Below, in pieces: positions 8,356-16,849 of a DNA stretch of 64,000 nt. Source of the stretch: Kaistia dalseonensis (GTDB lineage Bacteria > Pseudomonadota > Alphaproteobacteria > Rhizobiales > Kaistiaceae); assembly GCF_030814715.1 (NCBI RefSeq), contig NZ_JAUSVO010000005.1, forward strand, positions 372,001 to 436,000, read 5' to 3'. The stretch's first letter is position 1. The number at the start of each line of letters is the position of its first letter. The notes beneath the pieces were generated by a model, which was not told where the DNA came from, searched no databases, and saw only the letters and a program-made list of their open reading frames with translations. A program made the position numbers and the translations under genes.

Positions 8356-8685
8356 ATGCAGCGCATGGGCATGGTCATCCGCGTGAAGCCTGAGGCGATC
8401 GCCGAATACAAGCGGCTGCATGCCACCGGCTCGGCCGAGGTCAACGCGCTTCTCGCCGGCTGCGGCGTGAAGAACTACTCGATCTATCTGCGCGAGCCGG
8501 AAAACCTGCTCTTCGGTTATTGGGAATATCACGGCGCCGACTGGCCCGCCGACGCGAAGCGCCTCGACGGCGAACCCGCCATCAAGGCCTGGCTGGCCCT
8601 GACCGACGCCTGCCAGGAGCCCCTGGCTTCGGCCAAGCCGGGCGAATGGTGGTCGATGATGGAAGAAGTGTTCCACACAGATTGA
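8356..8685 (+). CDS. rhaM: L-rhamnose mutarotase family protein
   Basis: The 109-residue protein matches the RhaM/YiiL (DUF718) dimeric ferredoxin-like family in length and in its motifs. These are the starting RMGMVIRVKPEAIAEYKRLHA, NYSIYLREPENLLFGYWEYHG with the active-site Tyr region, and the end WWSMMEEVFHTD. The family interconverts alpha and beta anomers of L-rhamnose or related deoxy sugars. It is the last gene of the 3855-8685 cluster and is the main clue that the imported sugar is a 6-deoxyhexose type. Direct substrate evidence is absent. Confidence 0.85.
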   Translation: MQRMGMVIRVKPEAIAEYKRLHATGSAEVNALLAGCGVKNYSIYLREPENLLFGYWEYHGADWPADAKRLDGEPAIKAWLALTDACQEPLASAKPGEWWSMMEEVFHTD

Positions 8686-8715
8686 GGATAGCCGGGCAAA
8701 CCCTGCCCAACTGAC

Positions 8716-9444
8716 TCAGGCCTCGTCCTTGCGTCGCCAGAGGCCTGCGCCGCCTTCGAGGCCGGCTTCATTGGAGGCGATTGTCACGTTTGCAGGCAGG
8801 TTGAGGTCTACATGCTTGGCGTTGCCGCCGCCGAGATAGAGCCGGTCATAGTGGAGAAGCGTGTAGAGGATGCCGACGACCTTCGACACACGCTCGTTCC
8901 AGTGCTTCTTGCCCTTCTCCTCCAGCGCGGCATTGCCGATATATTCGTCATAGGTCTTGTCCTCATGCACGGGATGATGGGCAAGCTCCATATGCGGCAT
9001 GAGATCGCCTTCGCGAAACAGGGCCGTGCCCGCGCCGGTGCCGAGTGTCAGGACCATCTCCAGACCCTTGCCGGACACGACGGCCATTCCCTGCATTTCC
9101 GCGTCGTTGATCAGCTTCGCCGGCTGGCCGCCCAGTTGCCTGGAAAGCGCAGCGGTCAGTCCGAACCCCTCCCAGTCCTTCGTGCCGAGATTGGGCGCCG
9201 TCAGCACGACCCCGTCGCGGACGACACCGGGAAAGCCGATCGAGATGCGGTCGAAGGCCGGCAAGCCCGAGACCATCTGCCCGATCATCGCGACGAGCGT
9301 TTCCGGCGGACAGGGGTGCGGTGTCGAAAGACGGACACGCTCGCTCAGCATCGCGCCTTTCGCATCAATGATCGCGACCTTGAGGCCGGTACCGCCGACA
9401 TCGACCGCCAATATGCCCGTCACCTTGGTCTCCTCTCCGTTCAA
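8716..9444 (-). CDS. ppgK: Polyphosphate glucokinase (ROK family)
   Basis: The 242-residue protein carries the ROK phosphate-binding loop ILAVDVGGTGLKVAII, a catalytic-region NDAEMQG, and LTLGTGAGTALF. MELAHHP replaces the longer zinc-binding insert of ordinary ROK kinases. That compact form is typical of polyphosphate-dependent glucokinases, which phosphorylate glucose using polyP or ATP. The gene starts 32 bp after the stop of the GH15 glucoamylase, so the two are probably cotranscribed, with the kinase using the glucose the glucoamylase releases. Polyphosphate versus ATP preference cannot be read from sequence with certainty. Confidence 0.85.
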   Translation of the reverse strand: MNGEETKVTGILAVDVGGTGLKVAIIDAKGAMLSERVRLSTPHPCPPETLVAMIGQMVSGLPAFDRISIGFPGVVRDGVVLTAPNLGTKDWEGFGLTAALSRQLGGQPAKLINDAEMQGMAVVSGKGLEMVLTLGTGAGTALFREGDLMPHMELAHHPVHEDKTYDEYIGNAALEEKGKKHWNERVSKVVGILYTLLHYDRLYLGGGNAKHVDLNLPANVTIASNEAGLEGGAGLWRRKDEA

Positions 9445-9476
9445 GACTGTCTGTGGCGCTTCGCCGCGAACCGCGA

Positions 9477-11912
9477 TCAGGTGCGCCGGCCCGATGGATG
9501 CCGGCTATCGACCGTCACTTCGAAATCCTCGCCTTCCCAGGTGCCGCTTTCGGGCCAGTAGATGGTGAAGCGGATGCGGCTACCGCGCGGCAATCTCTTC
9601 GTTGGCAGGTCAATGAGATGGATGTCGAGGCTGTTCGTGGTCGTAGGATCGTCATGCGTGGTCGCCCAGTCATCCCGTGACCAATGGATCACCCCGGGCG
9701 CCGGCAGCTCGATCCGCAGCAGTTTGCCATGCGGCACGGTGCGGATCTTCTGCGAGAACCGCCAGGTCCGAACGGGTGACGTCACCTTGTCGCGCTGATA
9801 GCGCTGCACCGTCTGCGGCGGCATGTCGAATACACGGCCGTCGCGCAGCGAGCGCAGCAGCTTGATATGCTCCGAATGCGCCCAGACCAGCGGCATGGCG
9901 CTTCCAGACGGGTGCCCATGGAACAGCTCGCGCTCGGGAATGTCCGCGCTGTCCCAGACCTGCTCGGGCAGCAGGCCACCCGAACTCGCCGATCCCTCCA
10001 GCGTCGAAAGAAGCTGCTCCGCGATCTCGGGATGGCCGGCGGCCAGTTCGTAATGCGCGCGCTCGCCCGCCAGCAGCGGCCAGGGCCGACCAATGCCGGT
10101 GCCGTCGAAGGGCGAACCGTCCTCGTGCTCGCCATAGCCGTCGCCATTGTAGCGATACCAGATCGGACCCTGCGGCAGTTCCGCCTTGAGCGTCGCATCG
10201 ATCGCCCGGACCGTATCGAGGATGCGCGGATCGTCCGGCGCGCGGAGTCCGAAGCGGACCAGGGCCAGCGCATCGGGGCTGATCAGCATCGACGCGATCT
10301 GGCTCATATCGCTCGGCGGACGATTCTTGACCGGCACGAACCCGTCGAGTGGCGATGCCGCATCCGCGGTATCGGCCGTGGAGATCCGAACATAATAGCT
10401 CTCTATGCCGAGGCGTTCGGCGAGTTCGGTCCCCGAGGCGAGGGTCCAGTATTCGATATCGTCGTTCCAGCTATCGGCCGTCTCGCGAAGATAGAGCGCG
10501 GCATCCGTGCGTCCCGCGATCTCGAGGAGGTCGGCCGCAGCCAGGAGCCCGGCGATCTCCACGGCCAGCGTGAAGGGCGAATAACCGGCATCCTCTTCCC
10601 AGCGGTCCTGCGCCGTGACGGGGCCATTGCGCGCCACATAACGCGCGGCGCGCTCGACCATCGTCATGTAGCGACCGAGCTCCGCCTTGGCGATCACGCC
10701 GTGGCGGTAGAGCATGTCGGCCAGCAGCAGCGGAAAGGCGCATTCGTCCATCTGGACCCCGCCCCAATAGGGCGTGCCGTCGAGCCAGAGGTTTTGCGAC
10801 CAGTGGCCGTCAGCCTCCTGGATCGACATCAGATAGGAGAGAACCGCCTTCGCATCCTCTTCGGCGCCTGCCGCCAGAAAGCCGCCGGCAGTCTCGACCA
10901 GGTCGCGCGGCCAGACGAGGTGATACCCGCCCAGATCCTCGTCGCCCTTGCTGAAGCCCCAGGGAATCGAGAGGCTCGCGATCGCCGCTCCCGGAAAGGA
11001 AGCCGGCTGGTGGGTTGCGAGCACCGCCGTGCTGATGCGGTAGCTGTTGAGGTTCGAGGCGCCCGCGGGCCTGTCGAGCGGCAGCAATTGCTTCTGCCAC
11101 GCGCGCCAGCCTTCAGCGTAGTGCTTTCTGGCCGTGCTGAAGCCATCCTCCAGGCTGGAACGAGCCCGATATCCGGCTTCCTCGGGGCGAATGCCGAAAC
11201 CGAGTGCGATCAAGGCGTTGCCATCGTCGGCCATCAGGTCGATCTCGCCGACCATGGCGACATTGCCGTTTTCGGCGCGCTGATAGGCCTCGTTGAGCCG
11301 GCCATCCTGTGTCAGCTGCTGCCAGCCGTCCGAGACACCGACGAAACCGACAGAGCGCGCCAGCCATGGCACGGATGACGCCACCGCCAACGCACCGGCG
11401 CGCTGGCCGGCCGCGAACAGCATCGGCGCGCCCTTGTAGTCACCGACCCAGGCGGTGTTGTTGGCGCCGGCATTGACGAGATGCGGCGCAAGCAGGGCGA
11501 AGAGGCGATAGTCCGAGAGCTTGCCTTCGAGCGGCTCGAAGGTCAGGCGCTGCAGCAGCGCCTCGCGCGAGGGATCGGTGAGGATCTCCTTCTGGATGCG
11601 ATAGCGGCCATCATGGGCGGTGTTCAGAAGACGGAAGGCCGGGACGCCCTCCTCGACCATGGCGACGAGATGCGCGGCATCCCGCTTCTCCTCGGAGAAA
11701 TAGCCATCGGGGCCGGTGACGATGAGGCCGAAGTCGCGGGTGCAGGCCGTATCGACGCGAGGATAATAGATCTCGTTCAATATGCCGTGGCTGATCGTGA
11801 ACCAGATCCGGCTCGCGGCCGAATTGGCGGTTCCGACTCCGCTCTTGGCGCTCGACGTCCAGCGAGCCGGCAGTCCAGGCGCGCCCGGCGGCACGATCGC
11901 ATGAGAATCCAT
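9477..11912 (-). CDS. Glucoamylase, glycoside hydrolase family 15
   Basis: The ATG at 11912 follows a strong GAGGGGGGAAG ribosome-binding site, giving 811 residues and no signal peptide. An N-terminal beta domain (TISHGILNEIYYPRVDTACTRDFGLIV) of the bacterial glucoamylase/glucodextranase type precedes an (alpha/alpha)6 catalytic domain with GYHLVWPRDLVETAGGFLAA. Probable catalytic acids lie in VQMDECAF and LLPEQVWDSADIPE. The enzyme releases beta-D-glucose from the non-reducing ends of alpha-glucans. Absence of an export signal suggests it acts on intracellular glycogen or imported oligosaccharide. It is divergent from zwf across 200 bp and upstream of ppgK. Confidence 0.9.
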   Translation of the reverse strand: MDSHAIVPPGAPGLPARWTSSAKSGVGTANSAASRIWFTISHGILNEIYYPRVDTACTRDFGLIVTGPDGYFSEEKRDAAHLVAMVEEGVPAFRLLNTAHDGRYRIQKEILTDPSREALLQRLTFEPLEGKLSDYRLFALLAPHLVNAGANNTAWVGDYKGAPMLFAAGQRAGALAVASSVPWLARSVGFVGVSDGWQQLTQDGRLNEAYQRAENGNVAMVGEIDLMADDGNALIALGFGIRPEEAGYRARSSLEDGFSTARKHYAEGWRAWQKQLLPLDRPAGASNLNSYRISTAVLATHQPASFPGAAIASLSIPWGFSKGDEDLGGYHLVWPRDLVETAGGFLAAGAEEDAKAVLSYLMSIQEADGHWSQNLWLDGTPYWGGVQMDECAFPLLLADMLYRHGVIAKAELGRYMTMVERAARYVARNGPVTAQDRWEEDAGYSPFTLAVEIAGLLAAADLLEIAGRTDAALYLRETADSWNDDIEYWTLASGTELAERLGIESYYVRISTADTADAASPLDGFVPVKNRPPSDMSQIASMLISPDALALVRFGLRAPDDPRILDTVRAIDATLKAELPQGPIWYRYNGDGYGEHEDGSPFDGTGIGRPWPLLAGERAHYELAAGHPEIAEQLLSTLEGSASSGGLLPEQVWDSADIPERELFHGHPSGSAMPLVWAHSEHIKLLRSLRDGRVFDMPPQTVQRYQRDKVTSPVRTWRFSQKIRTVPHGKLLRIELPAPGVIHWSRDDWATTHDDPTTTNSLDIHLIDLPTKRLPRGSRIRFTIYWPESGTWEGEDFEVTVDSRHPSGRRT

Positions 11913-12112
11913 CTTCCCCCCTCGCTTTTTTTCCGCGGAGAGCCGCCTTCGTCGTAAATCCGCGCACTGATCGATGGATGCTCCCCACCGGCGCGCGACC
12001 ACGAAAGAGGGCCACCACATTTCGTTTCGCCATCTTAAGGACTTCTCAGCACGGCGCGCGTCAATAAGAGGTTACATCGTGGCAGATTCAAACGCGAAAG
12101 AGGGCTGACGGA

Positions 12113-13663
12113 ATGAGTGTGTTTCCAGGAAAGTCGACCTTGCCCAAGGATGCGACTCCGGCCCCGCCCTCGACGCTCTTCATCTTTGGCGGCTCGGGCG
12201 ACCTGACGAAGCGCCTCGTCATGCCCGCGCTCTATAATCTCGCCCGCGACCATGCGCTCGATCCGGATTTCCGCATCGTCGGCATCGATCTGGTCGAACA
12301 CGACGACGCCAACTACCGGACCTATCTGACGGAGACCGTGCGCGGCCTCGTTTCGGCCGTGGGCGGCGCGCTCGACGAAGACGTTTGGGATTGGATGATG
12401 CAGCGCACCAGCTACATCGTCGGCAATTTCGATGATGCGTCCACCTATGAGAAGATCGGCGCCGCCATCGCCGGGGCAGACAAAGACAATGTCGCCAAGG
12501 GCGCGGTCTTCTATCTCGCTGTCGCTCCGCGCTTTTTCGGCTCGATCGCCGAGAAGCTCAGCGCAGCCGGTCTCATGAGCGAGACGGACGGGGCGTTTCG
12601 GCGCATCGTGGTCGAGAAGCCATTTGGCATGGACCTGCCCTCGGCGCGTGCGCTCAATGCACGCCTGCTGGCGGCTGCCGCTGAACACCAGATATTCCGC
12701 ATCGACCATTTCCTCGGCAAGGAGACCGTCCAGAACGTCATGGCGCTGCGCTTCGGCAACGGCATCTTCGAGCCGGTCTGGAACCGCAACTTCATCGACC
12801 ATGTGCAGATCACCGCTGCCGAGACCGTGACGGTCGAGAAGCGCGGCCACTTCTATGACGCGACCGGCGCGCTGCGCGACATGGTGCCGAACCATATGTT
12901 CCAACTCCTCGCCATGATCGCGATGGAGCCGCCGAACTCGTTCGATGCGGATGCGATCCGCACCGAAAAGGCCAAGGTGATCCAGGCGATACGGCCATTG
13001 AGCCGGGCCGAGGCGGCCGCATCGTCCGTCCGCGCGCAATATGTGGCCGGAACGATCGCCGGCGAACCGATCCAGGATTACCGCGAGGAGGCCGACGTCG
13101 CGCGCGACAGCACGACCGAGACCTATGTCGCGCTCCGCCTGCAGGTCGAGAACTGGCGCTGGTCGGGCGTGCCGTTCTATATCCGCACCGGCAAGGCCAT
13201 GACTGTCCGCCGGACGGAGATCGCGGTCCAGTTCAAGAGCGCGCCGCACACGCTCTTCCAGGACACGCCGACCGGCAAGCTGCTGCCCAATGTGCTGGTG
13301 ATCCGCGTCCAGCCCGACGAGGGCATTTCCCTGCGGCTCGCGGCGAAGGTTCCCGGCCGCAATGTCCGCCTCGCCGAGGTCGACATGGACTTCCACTATG
13401 CCGACTACTTCAAGACCGAACCCTCGACCGGCTATGAGACGCTGATCTATGACTGCCTGACCGGCGACGCGACGCTGTTCCAGCGTGCCGACAATATCGA
13501 GGCCGGCTGGGCCGCCGTGGAGCCGATCCTCGATCTCTGGGCATCGACGCCGGCGCGCGTCGACTATTATCGCGCCGGATCGAGTGGCCCCAACGCCGCC
13601 GACGATCTGATCGAACGCGACGGCTTCAAATGGCTGCCGCTCGACGAGCCACGGCCCAAATAG
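12113..13663 (+). CDS. zwf: Glucose-6-phosphate dehydrogenase
   Basis: The 516-residue protein has the N-terminal NADP-binding motif FIFGGSGDLTKRLVMPALY, VVEKPFGMDL, and the signature RIDHFLGKETVQN with the catalytic His and substrate Lys. It oxidises glucose 6-phosphate to 6-phosphogluconolactone at the head of the Entner-Doudoroff and pentose phosphate routes. It lies divergent from the glucoamylase gene, and the following edd/pgl genes are not here, so this is probably a second or specialised copy. AGAGGG precedes the ATG. The stop is 8 bp from the convergent transglycosylase gene. Confidence 0.95.
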   Translation: MSVFPGKSTLPKDATPAPPSTLFIFGGSGDLTKRLVMPALYNLARDHALDPDFRIVGIDLVEHDDANYRTYLTETVRGLVSAVGGALDEDVWDWMMQRTSYIVGNFDDASTYEKIGAAIAGADKDNVAKGAVFYLAVAPRFFGSIAEKLSAAGLMSETDGAFRRIVVEKPFGMDLPSARALNARLLAAAAEHQIFRIDHFLGKETVQNVMALRFGNGIFEPVWNRNFIDHVQITAAETVTVEKRGHFYDATGALRDMVPNHMFQLLAMIAMEPPNSFDADAIRTEKAKVIQAIRPLSRAEAAASSVRAQYVAGTIAGEPIQDYREEADVARDSTTETYVALRLQVENWRWSGVPFYIRTGKAMTVRRTEIAVQFKSAPHTLFQDTPTGKLLPNVLVIRVQPDEGISLRLAAKVPGRNVRLAEVDMDFHYADYFKTEPSTGYETLIYDCLTGDATLFQRADNIEAGWAAVEPILDLWASTPARVDYYRAGSSGPNAADDLIERDGFKWLPLDEPRPK

Positions 13664-13671
13664 GGCCCGCG

Positions 13672-14523
13672 TCAGTTCCTGAGAACGACACAGCTGCCGC
13701 CTGCCTTCTGCAGGCGATTGCAGAGCTCGGTCGCCTGGCGGATCGTCTCGGCCGGCAGGCGCACGCGATAGAAGGCGCGCCGGCCGCGCCCGGCCATCCG
13801 CGTACCGATGATCAATGTCGGTTTGCCCTCCAGGATCGCAGGATAGCGCCGTACGACGCGTTCATAGGAAGCGATGGCGCGGGACTTAGAGAAATTGCCC
13901 GCCAGTTGCACGCCATAGCGAGCGTAAGGCCCTTCATAGAGGCTCGGCGAGAATTTGCGGATTGCGGCGACCGTCATCGTGCAGCTGGCCGGTGGCGTCG
14001 TCGCCTTCTCGTTCTTCAGCCCGTCCGGAGAGAGCCAGTCATAGACGCTTCGACCGGTGATGAAGGCGACATAATCCTCGGTCTCGATCGGCAGGAACCC
14101 ACCCTTGCCGATCCAGTTGGCAACGCGCGTCGGTCCGGCATTGTAGGCTGCAGCGGCGAGGCCGAGATTGCCGAAGCGTTCCTCGAGCGCCTTCAGATAG
14201 GCAGCCGAGGCGGGAATCGCCTCTTCCGGATCAAAGGGGTCCGTCAGGCCCCGGTCGGTGGCTGTCCCCGGCATGAATTGCGCGATGCCCTGCGCGCCGG
14301 CACCGCTCGTGACATGCGGCCGGAAGCTGCTCTCGCGCCAGATCAGCCGCGTGAAGTAGTCCGCCGGCAGCGCATTGGCCAGGGCGGCGGCCTCGATCAG
14401 CCTGCAAACGGTCTGCTCCAACGTCTCCGCCGGCCGCCGCTCCTCATCGGCAGCACTGGCGCTCAGAGCTGAAAACGGCAGAGCCAGCAGGCCAAGAATG
14501 GCGAAGAGCAGGCGGGCAGTCAT
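13672..14523 (-). CDS. Exported lytic transglycosylase with C-terminal SPOR-like domain
   Basis: From the ATG at 14523 the protein has 283 residues and a signal peptide (MTARLLFAILGLLALPFSAL, cleavage near ASA). The SLT domain shows LIWRESSFRPHVTSGAGAQGIAQFMPGTA with the catalytic Glu, and AAAAYNAGPTRVANWI. Residues after about 205 (YGVQLAGNFSKSRAIASYER ... FYRVRLPAETIRQATELCNR) look like a SPOR domain, which binds denuded septal peptidoglycan. It is a periplasmic murein-cleaving enzyme with a possible division role. It is 100 bp downstream of the LacI gene on the same strand. Confidence 0.88.
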   Translation of the reverse strand: MTARLLFAILGLLALPFSALSASAADEERRPAETLEQTVCRLIEAAALANALPADYFTRLIWRESSFRPHVTSGAGAQGIAQFMPGTATDRGLTDPFDPEEAIPASAAYLKALEERFGNLGLAAAAYNAGPTRVANWIGKGGFLPIETEDYVAFITGRSVYDWLSPDGLKNEKATTPPASCTMTVAAIRKFSPSLYEGPYARYGVQLAGNFSKSRAIASYERVVRRYPAILEGKPTLIIGTRMAGRGRRAFYRVRLPAETIRQATELCNRLQKAGGSCVVLRN

Positions 14524-14625
14524 TCCTCGGTCCCGATATTGATCGGAGCCCAAGCTAACGCCATTCGCGACAACAGCCGAGCCCGTCCTGCGGCAACTCC
14601 TGTCGCGAGCCACCACCGAGACGAT

Positions 14626-15615
14626 CTACGTCGTCGCGCCCCAGCGGACGGTGCAATCGAGGCGCAGCAAGGGAGGCGGCTCTTCGCCGGCCTCCGCCAG
14701 ATCGACAAGCTGGATGGCTGCATCGATGAAACGTGCCTGATCGACGCACAAGGTGGTCAGGTCGTTGCTCTCCCAGGAGGCCATGGCGATGCCGTCATGG
14801 CCGACAATGCCGAGATCTTCCGGAACACGCTTGTTCAGGACGCCACGCGCCGCATCGCGAGCGCCGATCGCCATGACATCATTGCCGCAGATGAGCGCGT
14901 CGATCCTGGATCGGTGCAGCAGCGGCACGGCTTCCTTGAAACCCGATTCATAGGAATAGTCGCCATGGGCTTCCGCCTCGAAAGCGAGCCCATGGCGCGC
15001 GAGGGCCTCGGCGAACCAGACCTGGCGCTGCTTGTCGATCCAGCTCGAGGCACGGCCGGACAGATAGGCGAAGTGTCGCCTTCCGTCGGCCACCATGCGG
15101 GCGATGATCTCCTCGGCACCGACCGAACCATCAATGCGGATCTGCGAGACGGCCGCGTTGTCGAGCGGCTCATAGGAGAGGATGATCGGCCGCGTCATGC
15201 GGAAGATCTCGACCGCGTCCTGCATCGAGATCGCATCGGAGAAGACGATGACGTGATCGACCTGATAGGTCGAGGCGAGACGCATCAGCTTCAGCCGGTC
15301 CTCGAAACCGCCACAGCAGAGCATGATCGGCAGCAGCCCTCGCTCCTGCAGCCTGTGCACGAGCAGTTGCATCTGCTCGGCCTCGCAGGGATTGCCGATC
15401 GCATTCACCACGACCGCCACGAGCCGCGAGCGCTGGTTGTTCAGCGATCGCGCTATGGCATTCGGCTGGTAGTCATATTGGCGCGCGATCGAAAGCACAC
15501 GGTCGCGCGTGGCGCTGCCGATGCGCGAGTCCGGCGAGAAGGCCCGCGAGATCGTCGCGGACGAGACGCCCGCGAGCTTGGCCAGTTCCTTCGACGTGAT
15601 CCGCTTCTTGTTCAT
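14626..15615 (-). CDS. LacI-family transcriptional regulator
   Basis: The 329-residue protein begins RITSKELAKLAGVSSATISRAF, a classic LacI helix-turn-helix and hinge (PNAIARSLNNQRSRLVAVV), followed by a periplasmic-binding-like effector domain. Its ATG overlaps the stop of the oxidoreductase by 4 bp (ATGA), so the two are translated together. The divergent sugar importer starts on the other side of a 22-bp near-palindrome at 16669. In rhizobial thu loci a LacI-type ThuR controls trehalose genes, which is the closest known arrangement. The effector here is unproven. Confidence 0.92.
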   Translation of the reverse strand: MNKKRITSKELAKLAGVSSATISRAFSPDSRIGSATRDRVLSIARQYDYQPNAIARSLNNQRSRLVAVVVNAIGNPCEAEQMQLLVHRLQERGLLPIMLCCGGFEDRLKLMRLASTYQVDHVIVFSDAISMQDAVEIFRMTRPIILSYEPLDNAAVSQIRIDGSVGAEEIIARMVADGRRHFAYLSGRASSWIDKQRQVWFAEALARHGLAFEAEAHGDYSYESGFKEAVPLLHRSRIDALICGNDVMAIGARDAARGVLNKRVPEDLGIVGHDGIAMASWESNDLTTLCVDQARFIDAAIQLVDLAEAGEEPPPLLRLDCTVRWGATT

Positions 15616-16646
15616 CGCACTCCGGACTGCGGCTCAATGCGCGCGGCCTCGATCAGGATCGAATCGCCATCCTGAGCCGCCGATGCTTTTATCCCGTCCC
15701 AAAGCTGAGCGAAACGCAGGCCGTTTTCCACGGTCGACGAATTCTCGAGCTCCCCGGCGCGAATGGCGAGGAACGTCTTCATGGGATTGTCGAGCGTCTC
15801 GGCCGTCTCGCGGATCGCTGACACCCCCGGCATGCTGATCTCACGCCAGCCGCCCCAGGCGTCGATGCGAATGATCGCCTCCGAGAAGAACAGCGTCATG
15901 TAGGACGCGCAACCGGGCGGACCTTCACCCGCAGCGGTGAACGTGCAGAGCGCGCCGCTCTTCAGCCGGGCGGAGACGGCGCAGGTGATGTCCACCGGCT
16001 TGCCACGATTGTTCATATAAGCCGAGACGCGCTCGAAATCGGAATCGGCGAGCAGGCAGATGGTGTTCATCATGTGCGCGCCGGTGTCGAACATGAAGCC
16101 GCCGCCGGAAATCTCCGGCTGCTGCTTCCAGTGCCCGTTATAGCTCTCCTTCCAGCCCTCGAAGATCGTGGCGCCGACATTGACGAGCGCGCCGAACTCG
16201 CCCGCGCGCGCCCGGCGCTGCGTATCGAGCACCAGCGGCGACAACCCGCCCTGGAAGGCGATGACGACGGTCGCGCCGCTCTTGCGCTGCGCGGCGACCA
16301 ATTGCTCCGCCTCCGGCACGGTCGTCACCATCGGCTTCTCGAGCAGGAGATCGAGACCGGCTTCAACGACCGCGATCGCCTGCTCGGCGTGGAAAGCGTG
16401 CGGCGTGGAAACATAGACCGCGTCCATCTCGTCGCGGCAGGCCGCGAGCATGTCGCGGAAATCGTCGAACTCCCGCGGCTCGGGCTTGCCGGCGGCGGTG
16501 CAGATGTCCGCCAGGCGGCGGCGCGACTGCACGCCGACATCAGCGGAAGCGACGAACGCCACCTCGGGCATCTTGACCCAGCTCCGCGCGTAGTCGGCTG
16601 CCTTCAGGCCGGCGCCAATGACGCCGAGCCGCAGTGGATTGGGCAT
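15612..16646 (-). CDS. Gfo/Idh/MocA-family oxidoreductase (ThuB-like context)
   Basis: The 344-residue protein has the N-terminal Rossmann motif LRLGVIGAGLKAADYARSWV, the EKPM motif (LDLLLEKPMVTT) with the conserved Lys, and the C-terminal GGGFMFDTGAHMMN with the catalytic His region. The family oxidises sugars, sugar derivatives or inositols with NAD(P). The ATG at 16646 is chosen because the longer frame would cover the operator. It sits beside a LacI regulator, a sugar importer and ThuA, as ThuB does in rhizobial trehalose loci, where ThuA and ThuB are linked to a 3-keto sugar route. The exact sugar is inferred. Confidence 0.87.
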   Translation of the reverse strand: MPNPLRLGVIGAGLKAADYARSWVKMPEVAFVASADVGVQSRRRLADICTAAGKPEPREFDDFRDMLAACRDEMDAVYVSTPHAFHAEQAIAVVEAGLDLLLEKPMVTTVPEAEQLVAAQRKSGATVVIAFQGGLSPLVLDTQRRARAGEFGALVNVGATIFEGWKESYNGHWKQQPEISGGGFMFDTGAHMMNTICLLADSDFERVSAYMNNRGKPVDITCAVSARLKSGALCTFTAAGEGPPGCASYMTLFFSEAIIRIDAWGGWREISMPGVSAIRETAETLDNPMKTFLAIRAGELENSSTVENGLRFAQLWDGIKASAAQDGDSILIEAARIEPQSGVR

Positions 16647-16668
16647 CGCTATTCCCCTCAATGCTGAA

Positions 16669-16690
16669 ATTGTGCAAACGGTTACACAAT
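16669..16690. promoter_or_regulatory. LacI-type operator between the divergent arms of the thu-like locus
   Basis: The site reads ATTGTGCAAAC / GGTTACACAAT, a 22-bp palindrome with 9 of 11 positions matched around a central CG, as expected for a LacI-family operator. It lies 23 bp before the oxidoreductase start and 160 bp before the binding-protein start, so one repressor could control both directions. Confidence 0.75.
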
Positions 16691-16849
16691 CACTTCGGGC
16701 CATGCAATATGGAATTTATCTTATAAATTCAGTCTATTGCATCGCAGCATATCGAAATTTCGATGAGGGGATTGCCGAGCGAGGAAACACGTGTACAGTT
16801 TGCGGCGCAGTTGCTGGAGGGCGGCTGCGTGAGATTGAGGGAGGACATA

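Noticed and set aside
11481..11957. Plus-strand frames antisense to the glucoamylase gene
   Set aside because: They are Arg/Gly/Asp-rich shadows without domain content, and the minus strand carries the GH15 motifs and a strong ribosome-binding site.
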